DNA of 64,000 nucleotides from Croceimicrobium sp963977415. Lineage in GTDB: Bacteria > Bacteroidota > Bacteroidia > Flavobacteriales > Schleiferiaceae. Under the pieces are notes generated by a model. The model was not told the origin of the DNA. It did no database searches and saw nothing but the letters and a program-made list of their open reading frames with translations. A program made the translations under genes and the position numbers. This document shows, one piece after another, positions 10,301-19,690 of this stretch; position 1 is the stretch's first letter; each line of letters opens with the position of its first letter. Where the stretch lies: NCBI GenBank assembly GCA_963977415.1, contig CAXBOS010000012.1:60372-124371 (forward strand). The letters are read 5' to 3'.

Positions 10301-13300
10301 ATCAGTATCTGGGCCTGTTCCTGCTGAGGCAGTTGCTCCGGTACGCGTGCCAAAATTGGGGTTACCTGCTGGCTTATCCCAGCAAGCATTAATTACATTG
10401 CCTCCATTAGCTCCACCGGCACCGCTGGTCCAGTCGGCACCATCAAAGTTCTCTGAAAAAGGGGCCACTAAGGGGCTACATAATGTTTGATAGGTATCAC
10501 AAATCCAAGCCGAAGTATTGCCTAAACCGCAACTATCGCGCACACAAACCGTGTAGGCAGTTTGGGGCGATAAGCCTGTAATGGTGAAGCTATTAGTAGA
10601 AGAATTAGCGATGTTTACCGCTGTGGAACCCACCGCTTGCCAGCTCACATTATAATTACTAGCTCCGCCGCTTACCCAATTAATATTGAGAGTAGTGCTG
10701 GTTCTACTGATAAGCTGCAATGAATCGGGCACCAAACAAGAAGGACCTTCATCAATGGTTAAATCATCTATCGCAATATCACCTTGCTGAGGAGTTGCCC
10801 CGGCGCCTACTGTTGCTCTATAACGAAGTTTAATAGTCGTTCCGGCATAATCGCGAATGTCTGTTACCTGCTCTTGCCACTGAAAACCTTGATTCCCCGT
10901 TAGGGTACCCAATGAATTCCATACGCCATTGCCGCTATCTACTTCCCATACCAAAGTACCTTGGCTACCATTTTGGGCCCACATGTGGTACCAAAATCTA
11001 ATTTCTGGATAATTAAGATTAGCTAAGCTTATAAAGGGAGTTTCCAACCAAGCCGTGCTAGCTGCGGGTGCGAAAGACGCTTCTACATAGGCATAGCTAC
11101 CATTGCCCGAAGTATTATCGAAAAATGGACCGGTACCGCCCGTTGGTGTGGCGCCGGTGCCGCCTCCCCAGAAGTACAAACTATCTGAGTCGCGCGTCCA
11201 ACAAGGGGAAATAGTTGAACCCACATTTTGTGCACCTGCGGGATTAGTACCGGGATTAAAGGCCAAGTCGAAGTTTTCGGAATAGGGTGCCAAAACCGTA
11301 TCGCAAGAAGTTGGTGTAATTACAGGTCCAATCCATTTACTTACATCGCCCACTGCGCAACTATCACGCAGATAAAAGCTATAATAGGTACTGGCATTTA
11401 AACCGGTTACAGAAAAAGGATTTGTGCTGGCGGCAACCAAGGTTCCTTGACCGGGCACAAAACCTGGAGCGCCGTATTCGATTTGCCAATTACTAGCTCC
11501 ACCTGTTGTCCAGCTTAGGGTAACGCTATTTTTTGTAGCTGCAGTTACACTTAAAGCAGATGGGGCGGGACAAGAAAGATCTTTAACCGCAAAGTCATCG
11601 ATGGCAATATCACCTACAAAACCGCCGGTGCTATAGGCTAAGATGCGTATAACTACGGTATCGCCTGAAAAAGCACTCAAACTAAAATCATCGTAAAGCC
11701 AAGGGTCTGTGGCGGCTGTTTGTTGCTCGCCTACTATAGAACCCAAACGGGTAGTAGCCGAACCTTGCACCGCTAAAAACACGAGGCTATCAATGGCTCC
11801 TCCATACATAAAATAGGCAAACTCTACGATGGGAGTTGTAATAGTGGTCGGAATAAAAATCTCGGGCGAATTAATTTCACCTGGTGCTACCGCACCACCG
11901 CTGTATTCGGCATAAATATAATTTCCGCTGCCGCCAGCGCCGCTATTCGGACCAGTGTTAGCCGAAGCTGTTGCCCCAGTATAAGTACCAAAATTTGGAT
12001 TAGCAGCACTGGGACGCCTCCAACAAGCATTAATAAGGTTGCCCACATTATCGCCAGGATTACCAGGCACCCAAGTGCTACCATTAAAGTCTTCGGTATA
12101 AGGAGCAGTAAAGAAAGAACATAAAGTAGTGGCCGAAATTGGCCCTAGTTGTGCACCAAAACTCGCCGCACCACAACTATCGGTTAAATAAAAGTCATAA
12201 GTAGTAGCGGGACTTAAACCACTTATCGTTACCACATTAATAGTGTAACTAATGGTGGTTCCTGAGCCAGGACTAAAACCAGTTGGTCCATATTCTACCG
12301 TTTGTCCAAAAGAACCACCAGTTACCCAATATAAATCAACACTCGTGCTGGTTACACCGGTTACAATAAAATTGGAAGACTGCGGACAAGCGATGTTTTC
12401 GATTGAAACTTCATCGATGGCTATATCGCCTGTAAAGGCACTATTTACTCCTGTAAATCGCAATTGAATGGTATCACCTGCATAGGCAACCAAGCTTTGC
12501 TCCACTAAAATCCAAGCATCGGCATTGGCATTTTGCTGCGCCCCAACCACACTATAAATTTGAGTCCAGCCACTGCCATCATTCACTTCTACATAAAGTG
12601 AATCAACGCCTGCTCCATACATATGGTAGTAAAACTTTAAAGCGGGAGTTGGTATATTAGCAGTCATAGCAATTTGCGGACTAGTAATACGTCCTGCCCC
12701 AGCTGCGCCACTAGCTTCGGTATAAAGGTAATTTCCGTTGCCGCTAAAATCGTTATTAGGACCTGTACCCACTGAAGCGGTAGGGCCATTGCGTGTACCA
12801 AAATTAGGATTCGCATTGGTGGGTCTAGTCCAACAGCTACTAATGTTATTCGCGGCATTATTTCCACCAAAACCTGAAATCCATAAGGCGCCATCAAAAT
12901 TCTCTGAAAAAGGTAAGGTTGCCAAACCACAAGGCATGGTAACGGTTACGGGACCCGTCCACAGGCTAACATTTCCTGCACCACAGCTGTCGCGCACATA
13001 AATATCATACACCTGATTTGCACCTAAACTAAGTGTAAAAGGATTGCTATTTACGTTTACTAGAGTACCTTGACCAGGTGTGAATCCTACTGGACCGTAT
13101 TCAATATTCCAGTTAGTAGCTCCGCCGGTGGTCCAGCTTAAGTCTACTGAAGTAGCGGTTATATTTGAACTAATTAAGTTTAAAGGTTGTGGACAAGCAG
13201 GCGCTTCCTCAATCCGTACGTCATCAATCGCCATATCACCGCGGCGTTCATTTCCTTTGGCACCCACAAAACGCAGTATTACCGAGTCATTGGCAAAGGC

Positions 13301-15415
13301 CGCCAAAGAAACAATAGCTTTAGTATAAGGGTCAAGCCCAGATGCGTGCTGATTGCCACTAATGCTAAACACAGATGTGGTCCATAAACCCGTTGTTCCC
13401 GAGTACACATCTACCGAAAGGGTGCCCATGGTATTACCATACATATGATAGTAAAAGGTTAATTCGGGTATGGTTAAGGCGCTGAGATCAATAAAAGGAC
13501 TTTCAAAATAAGCCAACTGACCAATAGAGCCAGCGGACGATTCAAGGTAAATGAAGTTTCCAGTACCGCTGTTATCGGTATCGGGGCCGGTATTAGGAGT
13601 AGTAGTGGGCGTAGAACGTGTTCCCCAATAAACAGGGTCTACCGCAGAAGTACCGGCATTAGGTGTTCTAAACCAGCAAGAGCCAAGCGCATCAGCCGCA
13701 TTGTAAACACCCGTTCCAGCGGTCCAGCCTGCACCATCGAAATTCTCGAAAAATGGCGCCACTACCGAGTTACACAAGGTATTCGCAATTACGGGAAGTG
13801 ACCAAAGAGAAGTATCGGTGCTACTGCAGATAGAGCGCAGATAAAATTCAAAAACTTGTCCACTAGCCAAACCACTTAGGGTGGCAGGGTTAGATGATAC
13901 GATTACCGAAGTACCTGTTCCTAATGTAAAACCTGGTGCGCCGTATTCGATTTCCCAGGAAGTGGAATTATTAGAATTCCAGCTAAAACTAATGCTATTC
14001 GTGCTGCTGCCAGTTGCTACAAAAAGAGAAGGTTGAGGACAGTTTGGTGCTTCTTTAATTTCTAGCTCATCTATGGCAATGTCGCCCTGCGCTTGAAAAG
14101 AGCGCACGGCGCGAAAACGCAAAAGAACCGTTTCATTAGCGAAGGCATTTAAAACTACCGTTTCTTTTATCCAAGGATCGGTAGTGGCGCTTTGATTTTC
14201 TGGGCCCGCCATGGTCCATACATCTTGCCAGCCTTGGCTTTGCGACCAAGCTTGTAATTTCACTTCACCTACGGAAACCCCATAACGGTGATAATAAAAC
14301 TCAACTGCAGGAACAGTCAATGAACTTAAATCTATTAAAGGACTGGTAATAGTGGCCACATCTTGATTGGCGCCGCCACTTGCTTCTACATATATATACT
14401 TGGCACCCGCTTGAGCGCCGCTAGGGCCTGTATTTCCGGTTGCCGTTGCACCCGTCCCTGTTCCCCAGGCAAAATCGCCACCACCGAAAGGTCCACCCCC
14501 ACCAGTGGGCGCAGCGGGGTCTCTTGTCCAGCAAGTACCAATGGCATTATTTGCATTAAAGGCTCCGTTCCCGGTCGTCCAGGTTGCACCATCAAAGTTT
14601 TCAGTTAAACTTGTTGTAAAAGTCAAAGGATTACAAAGTGTAGAAAAGGCAAAAGGACCTTCCCAAAAACTTACATCTCCAACTGCGCAACTGTCCCGTA
14701 CATAAAACTCATAATTGGTAGATGCTGTTAAACCGGTTAAAACAAAAGGATTTGAGGTTGCAGATTGCAAGGTCCCGCTACCAGGACTAAAACCAGGAGC
14801 ACCGTATTCTACTTGCCAATTAGTTGCTCCTCCGGTAGTCCAAGTTAACTCCGCTCGGTCGTGCATGGTAAAGTTTACTGCTAAAGCGGTAGGCTTCAAA
14901 CAGGTGGGCGGAGGCGCATGGTGCACCACAATCTTCCACGAACCAGATTGAATTTTAGCATCGGCAGTATCACAACCCGTGCTAAAAAAAGCAATATCAA
15001 ATTGATGCAAGCTAAAGTTTAAAACACCCGTAGCATTCGCACCATTCGCAATGGGGAGGTTAAGACGCGAAATGGCCTCAGTTGCTCCATTGGTATTGGA
15101 AGTTCCCGCATACAATTGTGGTTCTTTAGTATTGGTATTTAAATAATGTAAATAACCCGAAATACCGCTGGGCGACATCCCCGTAAAACCCGCTACGGTT
15201 TCAATGGTGTAATACAAATCCACTCCATACACCCAGTTCCCAGCGGGAATCGTTACCGTAAGAGTGTCGGCACAAGAAGCCACGGTATTTAAATTGGGAA
15301 AAAAGTTAACGTCTTGCACGCCAACGGCATTAACATAAGTAGCAGAATCTGCCGTTAACTGCCCAAACATAGTGCTTGAAAAAATCGTAAAGCAGAGTAG
15401 TAAAATTTTCTTCAT
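7313..15415 (-). CDS. Giant T9SS-secreted multi-domain protein (MAM-like, FN3 and PKD repeats)
   Basis: 2700 residues. Signal peptide 1-18; a unique N-terminal beta domain to about 165; then alternating fibronectin type III modules (recognisable by ...W.TGG..N..VEYG.PGF and a C-x-P start) and MAM/jelly-roll-like modules (ENFDGA.W start, CW.R, N.GP...G.Y.Y.E.S, then GDIAIDE near the end). I count eight FN3 and eight MAM-like modules; the seventh MAM runs into the eighth without an FN3 between. Three PKD domains follow from about 2370 (WGFGDGT, WDFGDGS, WDFGDGT), then a T9SS type A sorting domain from about 2620 (EIYPNPTNDLVNI). By family precedent it is a surface adhesin or matrix protein; MAM and FN3 modules bind other proteins or glycans. 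No catalytic motif is seen. It has its own terminator. Confidence 0.93.
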   Translation of the reverse strand: MKKILLLCFTIFSSTMFGQLTADSATYVNAVGVQDVNFFPNLNTVASCADTLTVTIPAGNWVYGVDLYYTIETVAGFTGMSPSGISGYLHYLNTNTKEPQLYAGTSNTNGATEAISRLNLPIANGANATGVLNFSLHQFDIAFFSTGCDTADAKIQSGSWKIVVHHAPPPTCLKPTALAVNFTMHDRAELTWTTGGATNWQVEYGAPGFSPGSGTLQSATSNPFVLTGLTASTNYEFYVRDSCAVGDVSFWEGPFAFSTLCNPLTFTTSLTENFDGATWTTGNGAFNANNAIGTCWTRDPAAPTGGGGPFGGGDFAWGTGTGATATGNTGPSGAQAGAKYIYVEASGGANQDVATITSPLIDLSSLTVPAVEFYYHRYGVSVGEVKLQAWSQSQGWQDVWTMAGPENQSATTDPWIKETVVLNAFANETVLLRFRAVRSFQAQGDIAIDELEIKEAPNCPQPSLFVATGSSTNSISFSWNSNNSTSWEIEYGAPGFTLGTGTSVIVSSNPATLSGLASGQVFEFYLRSICSSTDTSLWSLPVIANTLCNSVVAPFFENFDGAGWTAGTGVYNAADALGSCWFRTPNAGTSAVDPVYWGTRSTPTTTPNTGPDTDNSGTGNFIYLESSAGSIGQLAYFESPFIDLSALTIPELTFYYHMYGNTMGTLSVDVYSGTTGLWTTSVFSISGNQHASGLDPYTKAIVSLAAFANDSVILRFVGAKGNERRGDMAIDDVRIEEAPACPQPLNLISSNITATSVDLSWTTGGATNWNIEYGPVGFTPGQGTLVNVNSNPFTLSLGANQVYDIYVRDSCGAGNVSLWTGPVTVTMPCGLATLPFSENFDGALWISGFGGNNAANNISSCWTRPTNANPNFGTRNGPTASVGTGPNNDFSGNGNYLYTEASGAAGAGRITSPQIAMTANIPTPALKFYYHMYGAGVDSLYVEVNDGSGWTQIYSVVGAQQNANADAWILVEQSLVAYAGDTIQLRFTGVNSAFTGDIAIDEVSIENIACPQSSNFIVTGVTSTSVDLYWVTGGSFGQTVEYGPTGFSPGSGTTISYTINVVTISGLSPATTYDFYLTDSCGAASFGAQLGPISATTLCSFFTAPYTEDFNGSTWVPGNPGDNVGNLINACWRRPSAANPNFGTYTGATASANTGPNSGAGGSGNYIYAEYSGGAVAPGEINSPEIFIPTTITTPIVEFAYFMYGGAIDSLVFLAVQGSATTRLGSIVGEQQTAATDPWLYDDFSLSAFSGDTVVIRILAYSTGGFVGDIAIDDFAVKDLSCPAPSALSVTAATKNSVTLSWTTGGASNWQIEYGAPGFVPGQGTLVAASTNPFSVTGLNASTYYSFYLRDSCAVGDVSKWIGPVITPTSCDTVLAPYSENFDLAFNPGTNPAGAQNVGSTISPCWTRDSDSLYFWGGGTGATPTGGTGPFFDNTSGNGSYAYVEASFAPAASTAWLETPFISLANLNYPEIRFWYHMWAQNGSQGTLVWEVDSGNGVWNSLGTLTGNQGFQWQEQVTDIRDYAGTTIKLRYRATVGAGATPQQGDIAIDDLTIDEGPSCLVPDSLQLISRTSTTLNINWVSGGASNYNVSWQAVGSTAVNIANSSTNSFTITGLSPQTAYTVCVRDSCGLGNTSAWICDTYQTLCSPLVAPFSENFDGADWTSGAGGANGGNVINACWDKPAGNPNFGTRTGATASAGTGPDTDFSGTGNYIFTEYSGVNTNEGIIYSPLISLPSSFANPELSFAYHMFGAAIDSLQVSIERNGIENYLWSIAGAQQNSNAAPWLNANLNLAAYSGDTIRLVFKGFGSGFASDIAIDEVAITSVSCPAPTAFTVTGITANSINYSHPNLAANAQVEYGLAGFALGTGTSTVLPGATGTASGLNPGTYYEFYIRNICAAGDTSTWFGPILIPTSCGISVAPYFENFDFAFDEGAADGLNTGSTISPCWGRLADSLYHWGGGTGTTPSNGTGPNGDHTSGAGSYVYVEASGGVSGDTAILQSPVIDLSALSQPELVYWLHMFSANGMPLNLSTEILDNTGNWVVLETINGSQANAWQERRVDLAAYINQSIVLRFVASKVTGNAPFQGDISIDDLAIDEKLTCAPIYMPYAENFDGANWQEGTGATNANDQIDPCWTRPVTNLNQWGTGIGTTQSANTGPNTDLSGTGKYIYVEASRGGSVATISTPSIVIDGTSNLPYLFYSYHMYGASIVNFSIEVDNGSPTLLRTYLGQQQTSNAAAWISDSIDLSAYKGDTIQINFLGDATTFTGDMALDGLEVREAIVPCADPSTLAISNATQTSVQIAWNSSKPGQTVLTFYDLAAGPGTMTVITGLSSPYTLTGLSANSQYQIGVYDSCGASLFSGAIFDTAVTAPCDIVTAIGSATSSFYGASFNGSSSINADSLSWGFGDGTTASGFNPSHIYGASGLYTISLMAYNDCGTGDTISFNLRICDTLSPQLSANVQIDSLFFDASGSNATGFAWDFGDGSTDTNRSGGYQYSTPGTYTVSLTVYNACGDTLSTSQTITVCGAPKADWTYTVLSPVGSGLRIQFDASASNNAVNYNWDFGDGTTGTGVNPIHIYTTPGLFYLVKLEVTNACGDKNEWAYRLSSISTEEWQLEQAIEIYPNPTNDLVNINWSSQDMQIQKVRVLDARGALIQNYAPNGTGQEETMQLSLNNLQSGLYFIVVDSNKGEIKTPIIKVD

Positions 15416-15574
15416 TGTTTATCTGGAAAAATATGGTACAATTTACTCAAATATGGTTAGCGCCAAACATTTACAAATTAGAAGCTTAAGAATAAATTCT
15501 ATAGATTTAGCATGTCTGGAAAAGCGAGAAAAACAAAGGGAAAATTGTACTAGCTCGAGCACTTAAATAAGCAG

Positions 15575-16027
15575 ATGGAACAAGATTATTCTCAACTACT
15601 TTTAAAATCGAGCTTAGAAAAAAGGCAAATTTTTGCGCAAGAAAGCACAATTTGCTACCAAAATAGTGAAGTTTTAGCTTATCGGGCTTTGGCGCTTACC
15701 AATGATCAGATTACTCATTTGATGGAAAGAATCAAATCTGATTTTAAAGCCGGTTATATCGCTCCACGCTCTATTAGCTTTAGTTACAATCCCCTAAACC
15801 ATGAGGCCCTAGAAAGCATTGTTAATCATTTACCCCCAAGCACAACAGAAATCGGTCTTGTTAGCTGTTTATTAGATGATTACGCCGCACGCAGCCTCCT
15901 GTATTTTTTAAAAAGGAGCAGCCATATACGCATGCTTTGCGCAGAAGGCAACCAAATTAGTGAAGGTTTGAAAAATGAATTTCGACGCTTAGCCGCAAGC
16001 CGCCCTGGTCTAGTTGTAATAATTTAA
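15575..16027 (+). CDS. Hypothetical 150-aa protein, possibly LRR-like
   Basis: Soluble, no signal peptide. The segment from about residue 60 (SISFSYNPLNHEALESIVNHL, then TEIGLVSCLLDDYAARSLLYFL, then IRMLCAEGNQISEGLKNEFRRLA) has the beta-strand/helix spacing of ribonuclease-inhibitor-type leucine-rich repeats, but this is a visual impression only. I do not recognise the family. It converges on the next gene with stop codons directly abutting (16025-16027 and 16028). Confidence 0.6.
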   Translation: MEQDYSQLLLKSSLEKRQIFAQESTICYQNSEVLAYRALALTNDQITHLMERIKSDFKAGYIAPRSISFSYNPLNHEALESIVNHLPPSTTEIGLVSCLLDDYAARSLLYFLKRSSHIRMLCAEGNQISEGLKNEFRRLAASRPGLVVII

Positions 16028-16957
16028 TTACTCTTGGATTTCTAAATGATCGGCCATAGAACGGAAAAATTCAGCTCTGGATAGGGCATTACACTGCGAG
16101 AGCAAAGTTGCTGCTGAGCGCTGTTGAACAAACTGTTCTCGAAAACTTTCGGCCAAATGCGGATTAGCACTTGAAATAAAAAACACCCCCGATAATGCCG
16201 TCATTAGCTGACTGTGCTTGCCGATGGTTAACAAGCCACCATTGTTCATAGTATTAAAGGTGGTAACGTAAAGATCCAGCTTACCATCGCCCTTATTTCC
16301 CACGGTTGCCCAGTTCTGATAATCTATTAAAATCTCCCCTAAAATGGCCAGTAAGCGATCCCTTTCTGCCGCGGAAATAGCCTGCAGTCCGTAATACCAC
16401 ATAATTTGCTCCCGCTGGTTTTTCATCACTTCTTGATTCCACATTTCAGTGCTATGTAAGCTTCTGTATAAGCCTGCTATTTCCTCACATAAAGTAAAAA
16501 TATTAGAATTAAAGCTTTGTAGCCCCGAACTGCGCAATTCATTAGTCCACATCGAGAACTTAAAACGCGCCATTTCTTTATTTAAAAAGAAATAGAAAAG
16601 AGGTAAATCACGAGCGAAATATTGTAAATGAGCACCCGATTTACTCGCAAATTCAAAGTTTTTTATAATCGACAAGAGATAGGCTTCTACCTCTTCATTG
16701 TTGCGGAAATAACTGTAGGAGCCAACAAATATTTGGTTCTTTCGATCATTAGGCAAGAGATCTTCTACCGCCAAGGGCAAAGCTTCAATTACCAACTCCA
16801 ACTGGGCCAAACTTAAGCCCACCGAACCATTTGCCTTGCGGTTTGCTAAACTTATATCAATATCTAGAGTAGTTGCCAGCCATTTTACTAATGATTCATT
16901 TCCCCCTATTCGCGTTTGCAAGCCCTTAAATAAACGAGCCTGAATCCCTTCCTGCAT
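16028..16957 (-). CDS. Hypothetical 309-aa protein with N-terminal HTH-like region
   Basis: Residues about 18-62 (NESLVKWLATTLDIDISLANRKANGSVGLSLAQLELVIEAL) have the layout of a BetR/Cro-type helix-turn-helix: 'interpret and differentiate' style helices followed by a 'time-to-stop' helix. The remaining 240 residues are mostly helical with no motif I know; the middle (EEVEAYLLSIIKNFEFASKSG) may be a ligand-sensing domain. A cytoplasmic transcriptional regulator is a reasonable guess; no target is visible. It is transcribed away from the AT-rich gap to its right. Confidence 0.6.
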   Translation of the reverse strand: MQEGIQARLFKGLQTRIGGNESLVKWLATTLDIDISLANRKANGSVGLSLAQLELVIEALPLAVEDLLPNDRKNQIFVGSYSYFRNNEEVEAYLLSIIKNFEFASKSGAHLQYFARDLPLFYFFLNKEMARFKFSMWTNELRSSGLQSFNSNIFTLCEEIAGLYRSLHSTEMWNQEVMKNQREQIMWYYGLQAISAAERDRLLAILGEILIDYQNWATVGNKGDGKLDLYVTTFNTMNNGGLLTIGKHSQLMTALSGVFFISSANPHLAESFREQFVQQRSAATLLSQCNALSRAEFFRSMADHLEIQE

Positions 16958-17580
16958 AGTTATTCGAGTATCAATCGTTAATACAAGTGTTAAAAGTAAT
17001 TATTAAATTAATATAAAATTGAGGTTAAATATATATTTTTATTTAAGCGTTTAAAATCGACTAAAATTCAATACATTAAATTTCTTTATATCAATATATT
17101 AGCCCAGTACTCGTTCTGTTTATGAGGAAATCATTTCATATTATCAATTCCACTTTTTTCAAAAAAATAAGGCTATACTTGCCGCATTAAGGAATGATAT
17201 TAACGACGCTTTAAGCGCGATTTTCAAAAATTGCGCGAAGACAGCCTCTTACTTGCGGTGAATAATATTAATAATTGCAATGTTTCGGCGGGTAGCGCTT
17301 AGCTATCTAACACCTTTGGTCAGCACAACCAAGAATTGCGCAACTAAGTTTTACTAACTAGTATAGCTATGCCCGCAAACATTGAAATCGCCAGCTTAAA
17401 CTGTTTTAATCCCTATTTAAATTAGCCCTTCTTGATGGCACCAAGAATTCTGGCCTTCTAAGATGCTATGGTGGGGATTTATAGGTATGCCTAAAATATT
17501 GTGGAGGAAAAAGAAGAGGGCACCATTGAGCAAATGAATATTACTCCCCATATAAGGCATCATTTCATTTTAGGGAAATT
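16958..17580. other. AT-rich intergenic region, no gene seen
   Basis: About 620 bases upstream of a pseudogene. Stop codons occur in every frame. A hairpin-like sequence at about 17215-17237 (GCGCGATTTT / AAAATTGCGCG with one wobble) is visible. It may hold remains of older genes that I could not identify. Confidence 0.5.
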
Positions 17581-17584
17581 AATT

Positions 17585-17974
17585 CCCTTTTGTGGGTGAT
17601 TGGTGTTTTGTTTATAGCCTCATCTCTTTAAAAAATCATCTGCGCAAGCGGAAGACATTTTAGGCCATTGGTTCGCTGCGGAATTGGAACAGTCGCCCAT
17701 TAAAATTATGAAATCGAAGGCGGGTAGCTATCTTGGGCGCATTGTAAAATTGGCCGAGCCCACTTTCGTAGATAAGGTAATATTGAAAAACATGGTTTTT
17801 AAATGAAGAAGAGAGTCTTTGGGAAGGAACTCTTATGCCCCCGCATCGCACAATATGGAGGTAAACTCAACTTTCAAATTGAAGCGCAAAAAGGCTTTAG
17901 AAGTAGAAGGGTGAGTATTTTTAATTACAAAAAACTATACTTGGGAACGACTGGAAGAGCAGATAATTAACTAA
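17585..17974 (+). pseudogene. Decayed DUF2147-family gene
   Basis: Joining three reading frames gives a recognisable DUF2147-like secreted protein: a signal-like start (about 17585-17640), SSAQAEDILGHWFAAE then a strand-rich stretch SPIKIMKSKAGSYLGRIVKL, a TGA after NMVFK, then (shifted) EEESLWEGTLMPPHRT, then (shifted) YGGKLNFQIEAQKGFRSRR, and finally (shifted) NYTWERLEEQIIN ending at the TAA at 17972-17974. At least three frameshifts disrupt it. The C-terminal YTWERL is typical of the family's end. An intact DUF2147 gene lies at 58410. Third-position decay and the position just upstream of another small secreted gene suggest neutral loss. Confidence 0.75.
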
Positions 17975-17996
17975 GTTCGTAACTCAAGCATTTAGT

Positions 17997-18758
17997 ATGA
18001 GGATTTCCTTACCGCTATCAAAAACTCTTTTGGTATTTCTATTATTCTTGGCTACTTCAAGTTTGGCCCAAGAAAGCTATTGGCAGCCAGAGTTTATAAG
18101 CAGTCATAACATAAAAAGCATCAGCAAATTTAAAGGCGCATCTGGCGAAAGCGAAAAGGAGCTAATACTAAAGATAGACTACGATTTTAATGGTAAGGAG
18201 TTGCAGCGTTGGCAAAAAGAGGACGATGCGATTTATCTAACCATTAATGAATACGACCAAGAGGGACGCTTGGCAAAAAGTACCCGTCTTTATCAAAACC
18301 TAGAACTTGGCCATACTACTCTTGACACCCTTCAGTTTAGTGAATTTATTTACTCCAACGATTCAATACAAGAGCGTATTAGTTGGACACCCGATCAGCC
18401 CAAAAGTGAAGCAAGACACTATTTGTTTTCGCTAAAAAAAATAACGGAATTACGAAATCGAAACTATTTCGGTGAGCCCACCTATAATGAAGAAGGGGTT
18501 TTAGTGGCTGACCACTGGGGCTTTCAACAAACCGAAGTAATTGGATGCATTATTTCCACCACGGGAGACCTTTTTTACCGTCAGTTTAACTACAATAAAT
18601 TTGGCCATAAAGTGAGTGAAACCTGGTTTAAGAACGAGAAGTTTTTTCGCAGTATCAGTTATTTTTCAGACTATCAAGGGAAGCCTCTCTATGAGGTAAT
18701 TAGCGAGTTTGATAAAGAGAATATAAAAACAACCCTTTACAGTTTTGTAATTGAATAA
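17997..18758 (+). CDS. Hypothetical secreted 253-aa protein
   Basis: Signal peptide 1-24 (MRISLPLSKTLLVFLLFLAT then SSLAQ). The mature part is rich in Tyr, Glu and Lys with loosely repeated strands such as INEYDQEGRLAKSTRLYQN and FNYNKFGHKVSETWFKNEK, reminiscent of YD/MORN-like beta repeats but not clearly either. No catalytic motif or sorting domain is seen, so a periplasmic location is likely. Function unknown. It starts 22 bases after the end of the DUF2147 pseudogene and may once have been its operon partner. Confidence 0.65.
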   Translation: MRISLPLSKTLLVFLLFLATSSLAQESYWQPEFISSHNIKSISKFKGASGESEKELILKIDYDFNGKELQRWQKEDDAIYLTINEYDQEGRLAKSTRLYQNLELGHTTLDTLQFSEFIYSNDSIQERISWTPDQPKSEARHYLFSLKKITELRNRNYFGEPTYNEEGVLVADHWGFQQTEVIGCIISTTGDLFYRQFNYNKFGHKVSETWFKNEKFFRSISYFSDYQGKPLYEVISEFDKENIKTTLYSFVIE

Positions 18759-19034
18759 TCGGTGTTTTTTTGAAACTTGAGCGTCTCGTCGCCTCCAATA
18801 TTTAAAAGAGGTACTGCTAAAAAAGCTGATATGCGCACCCACTCAAGTTTTGACATATCCTTATTAAGCTGATTTAGCCCTAGTCTTTGACAAAAAAATG
18901 AGTGAAATTTTGCTAATTTGTAAATCATTATTGCTTGGCTGCAATAATTATTATACATTTCATCCCGAGAAAAGCACAGATTACCATCAATAATGTGTGT
19001 TCTTAATTTTAACCATTAACAATTCTTATTTCGG

Positions 19035-19685
19035 ATGAAGCAATTCAAAAAACTTTCATTTTTAGCCCTAGGCTTAGTTTTTATTGGCACTTCTTGTAGC
19101 GTTGAAAAACGCGTACATACTGCAGGATATCACATTGATTGGCAGGGAAATGCAGACCGTGTACACCAAAAAGATCTTGTTATTCGCGACAAGGACAAAG
19201 GTTTAAACACGAATGGAATGATCGCTACCTCAGCTTTTTCTAATGAGCTTAAACCAAGTTCTTTTGAAGGAGAAACTTTCTTTGCCACCCCAGTGGAAAG
19301 CATTGAAAAAGTTTCAATTAAAGAAGCTATTGTTGCTAAAGTATCTACTTTCAGTAAAAAGGAAAAAGCACTTAGCGCACAAAATGTAATAGCCTTAGAA
19401 GAGCAAACTATCAGCACTATTCAAGAAAACAAAATTGATGAGATTGCTGACGCTGCTGACGCGGAGGATGCTGCCGCCAATACTAAAAGTCAATTGGTTG
19501 CCTTATTATTAGTAATCTTTGTTGGTGGTCTTGGTATTCATCGCTTTTACCTAGGTTATACCACTATTGGTATTATTCAACTTTTAACCGGAGGCGGTTG
19601 TGGAATCTGGGCTTTAATTGACCTTATTCGTATTATAACTGGTGATCTTAAACCTAAAGGCGGAAGATATAATCCAAAATTATAA
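19035..19685 (+). CDS. Lipoprotein with C-terminal TM2 domain
   Basis: 216 residues. Lipoprotein signal peptide with a Cys at the end of LVFIGTSC, followed by SVEKRVHTAGYHIDW, a tag that also occurs in the gene at 20044. A Lys/Glu/Ala-rich linker follows (about 40-150), then a TM2 domain (about 152-205) with two membrane segments: GGLGIHRFYLG and GGGCGIWALIDLIRIITG are diagnostic. TM2 proteins are small membrane proteins of uncertain function; the combination with an outer-lipoprotein-like N-terminus is odd because it would place lipid anchor and TM segments in one membrane. Start of a tight cluster with the DUF2752 and DUF4190 genes. Confidence 0.85.
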   Translation: MKQFKKLSFLALGLVFIGTSCSVEKRVHTAGYHIDWQGNADRVHQKDLVIRDKDKGLNTNGMIATSAFSNELKPSSFEGETFFATPVESIEKVSIKEAIVAKVSTFSKKEKALSAQNVIALEEQTISTIQENKIDEIADAADAEDAAANTKSQLVALLLVIFVGGLGIHRFYLGYTTIGIIQLLTGGGCGIWALIDLIRIITGDLKPKGGRYNPKL

Positions 19686-19690
19686 AACAT

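Noticed and set aside
8159..14951. Many plus-strand ORFs inside the 2700-aa gene
   Set aside because: They are shadows of the repeated domain codons on the opposite strand.
17215..17237. Terminator or riboswitch in the gap before the DUF2147 relic
   Set aside because: The hairpin has a mismatch/wobble, no T-run and no gene end beside it.
18737..18958. 73-residue ORF on the minus strand
   Set aside because: Low-complexity composition, no homologous look, overlaps the upstream gene's end; likely chance.
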